Shown in pieces: positions 63,863 to 64,000 of a stretch of DNA of 64,000 bases. Each line of letters opens with the position of its first letter. The first letter of the stretch is position 1. A model generated the notes under the pieces. It had not been told where the DNA came from. It made no database searches and saw only the letters and a list, made by a program, of their open reading frames with translations. Origin of the DNA: UBA7672 sp963784415 (GTDB taxonomy: Bacteria; Pseudomonadota; Alphaproteobacteria; Caulobacterales; Hyphomonadaceae); contig CAWARK010000007.1 of NCBI GenBank assembly GCA_963784415.1, positions 42,625 through 106,624 on the forward strand, written 5' to 3'. The translations under genes and the position numbers were made by a program.

Positions 63863-64000
63863 TCCGTCTCTCCGCAGACCCTGTTTGTCAGTCCGGCCTT
63901 CCTTGGCCGTCTCGACCTTCGCCGGCTGGGCTTTCACCGTACCGGTCTTTTCGCTCCCGCTTTTGGGCGGGGGCTCCTTAGTTGCAACCGGCTTGGCGCC

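Overview
The window is about 64 kb of GC-rich DNA from an alphaproteobacterium, most likely of the Caulobacterales / Hyphomonadaceae type. Evidence: a full-length CcrM-type GANTC adenine methyltransferase whose upstream region carries a CtrA-like box and two GANTC sites; GTTC-N7-type LexA spacing in front of a radical SAM gene; an alphaproteobacterial-style RpoD; a methylsuccinyl-CoA dehydrogenase-like protein with its N-terminal extension; and many exported lipoproteins. No rRNA, tRNA, CRISPR array, prophage or insertion sequence was recognised.

Layout. 1-4.2 kb: an edge-truncated lipoprotein, ETF-ubiquinone oxidoreductase, and a divergent family-4-like uracil-DNA glycosylase. 4.3-9.0 kb: small lipoprotein, exported MsrB, a repeat-rich intergenic region, PA0069-type radical SAM protein, DUF1311 protein, ccrM. 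9.1-18.3 kb: RibD-like reductase, metallo-beta-lactamase-fold lipoprotein, HxlR regulator divergent from a GST, cytochrome P460, acyl-CoA dehydrogenase (probable Mcd), YciB, SGNH hydrolase, DUF1993 and an XRE regulator. 18.4-24.9 kb: a tandem pair of secreted proteins with matching terminators, a tandem pair of methyltransferase-like lipoproteins, a DUF6438-like lipoprotein and a Na+/H+ antiporter. 24.9-27.8 kb: a lower-GC three-gene block (degenerate CdsA-like, PlsC-like, DegT-like). 27.9-39.2 kb: twin-TM protein, GST, PduO-type adenosyltransferase, NADAR, serine hydrolase, S9 peptidase, TerB, SDR, two DUF3144 proteins, esterase, etfB-etfA. 39.4-50.6 kb: small membrane and regulatory proteins, M20 peptidase, HupE / anchor / exported SOD, MltA, FAD oxidoreductase divergent from an Rrf2 regulator. 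50.6-64 kb: glyoxalase, DUF72, a lipoprotein plus trypsin-like protease pair, zinc metallopeptidase, desaturase, hybrid histidine kinase, asparagine synthetase, rpoD.

How genes fit together. ETF (etfBA), ETF-ubiquinone oxidoreductase and the Mcd-like dehydrogenase form an acyl-CoA to ubiquinone electron route, and the PduO-type enzyme would supply adenosylcobalamin to the mutases of the same ethylmalonyl-CoA-type metabolism (inference). Several divergent regulator-target pairs (HxlR/GST, Rrf2/FAD oxidoreductase) have clear dyad operators between them.

Quality caveat. Eleven genes are interrupted by 15 frameshifts, and every one is repaired by removing a single base (a +1 insertion). They share no slippery motif, so uncorrected insertion errors are the simplest explanation. 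Frameshifted genes are annotated here over their full reconstructed extent.
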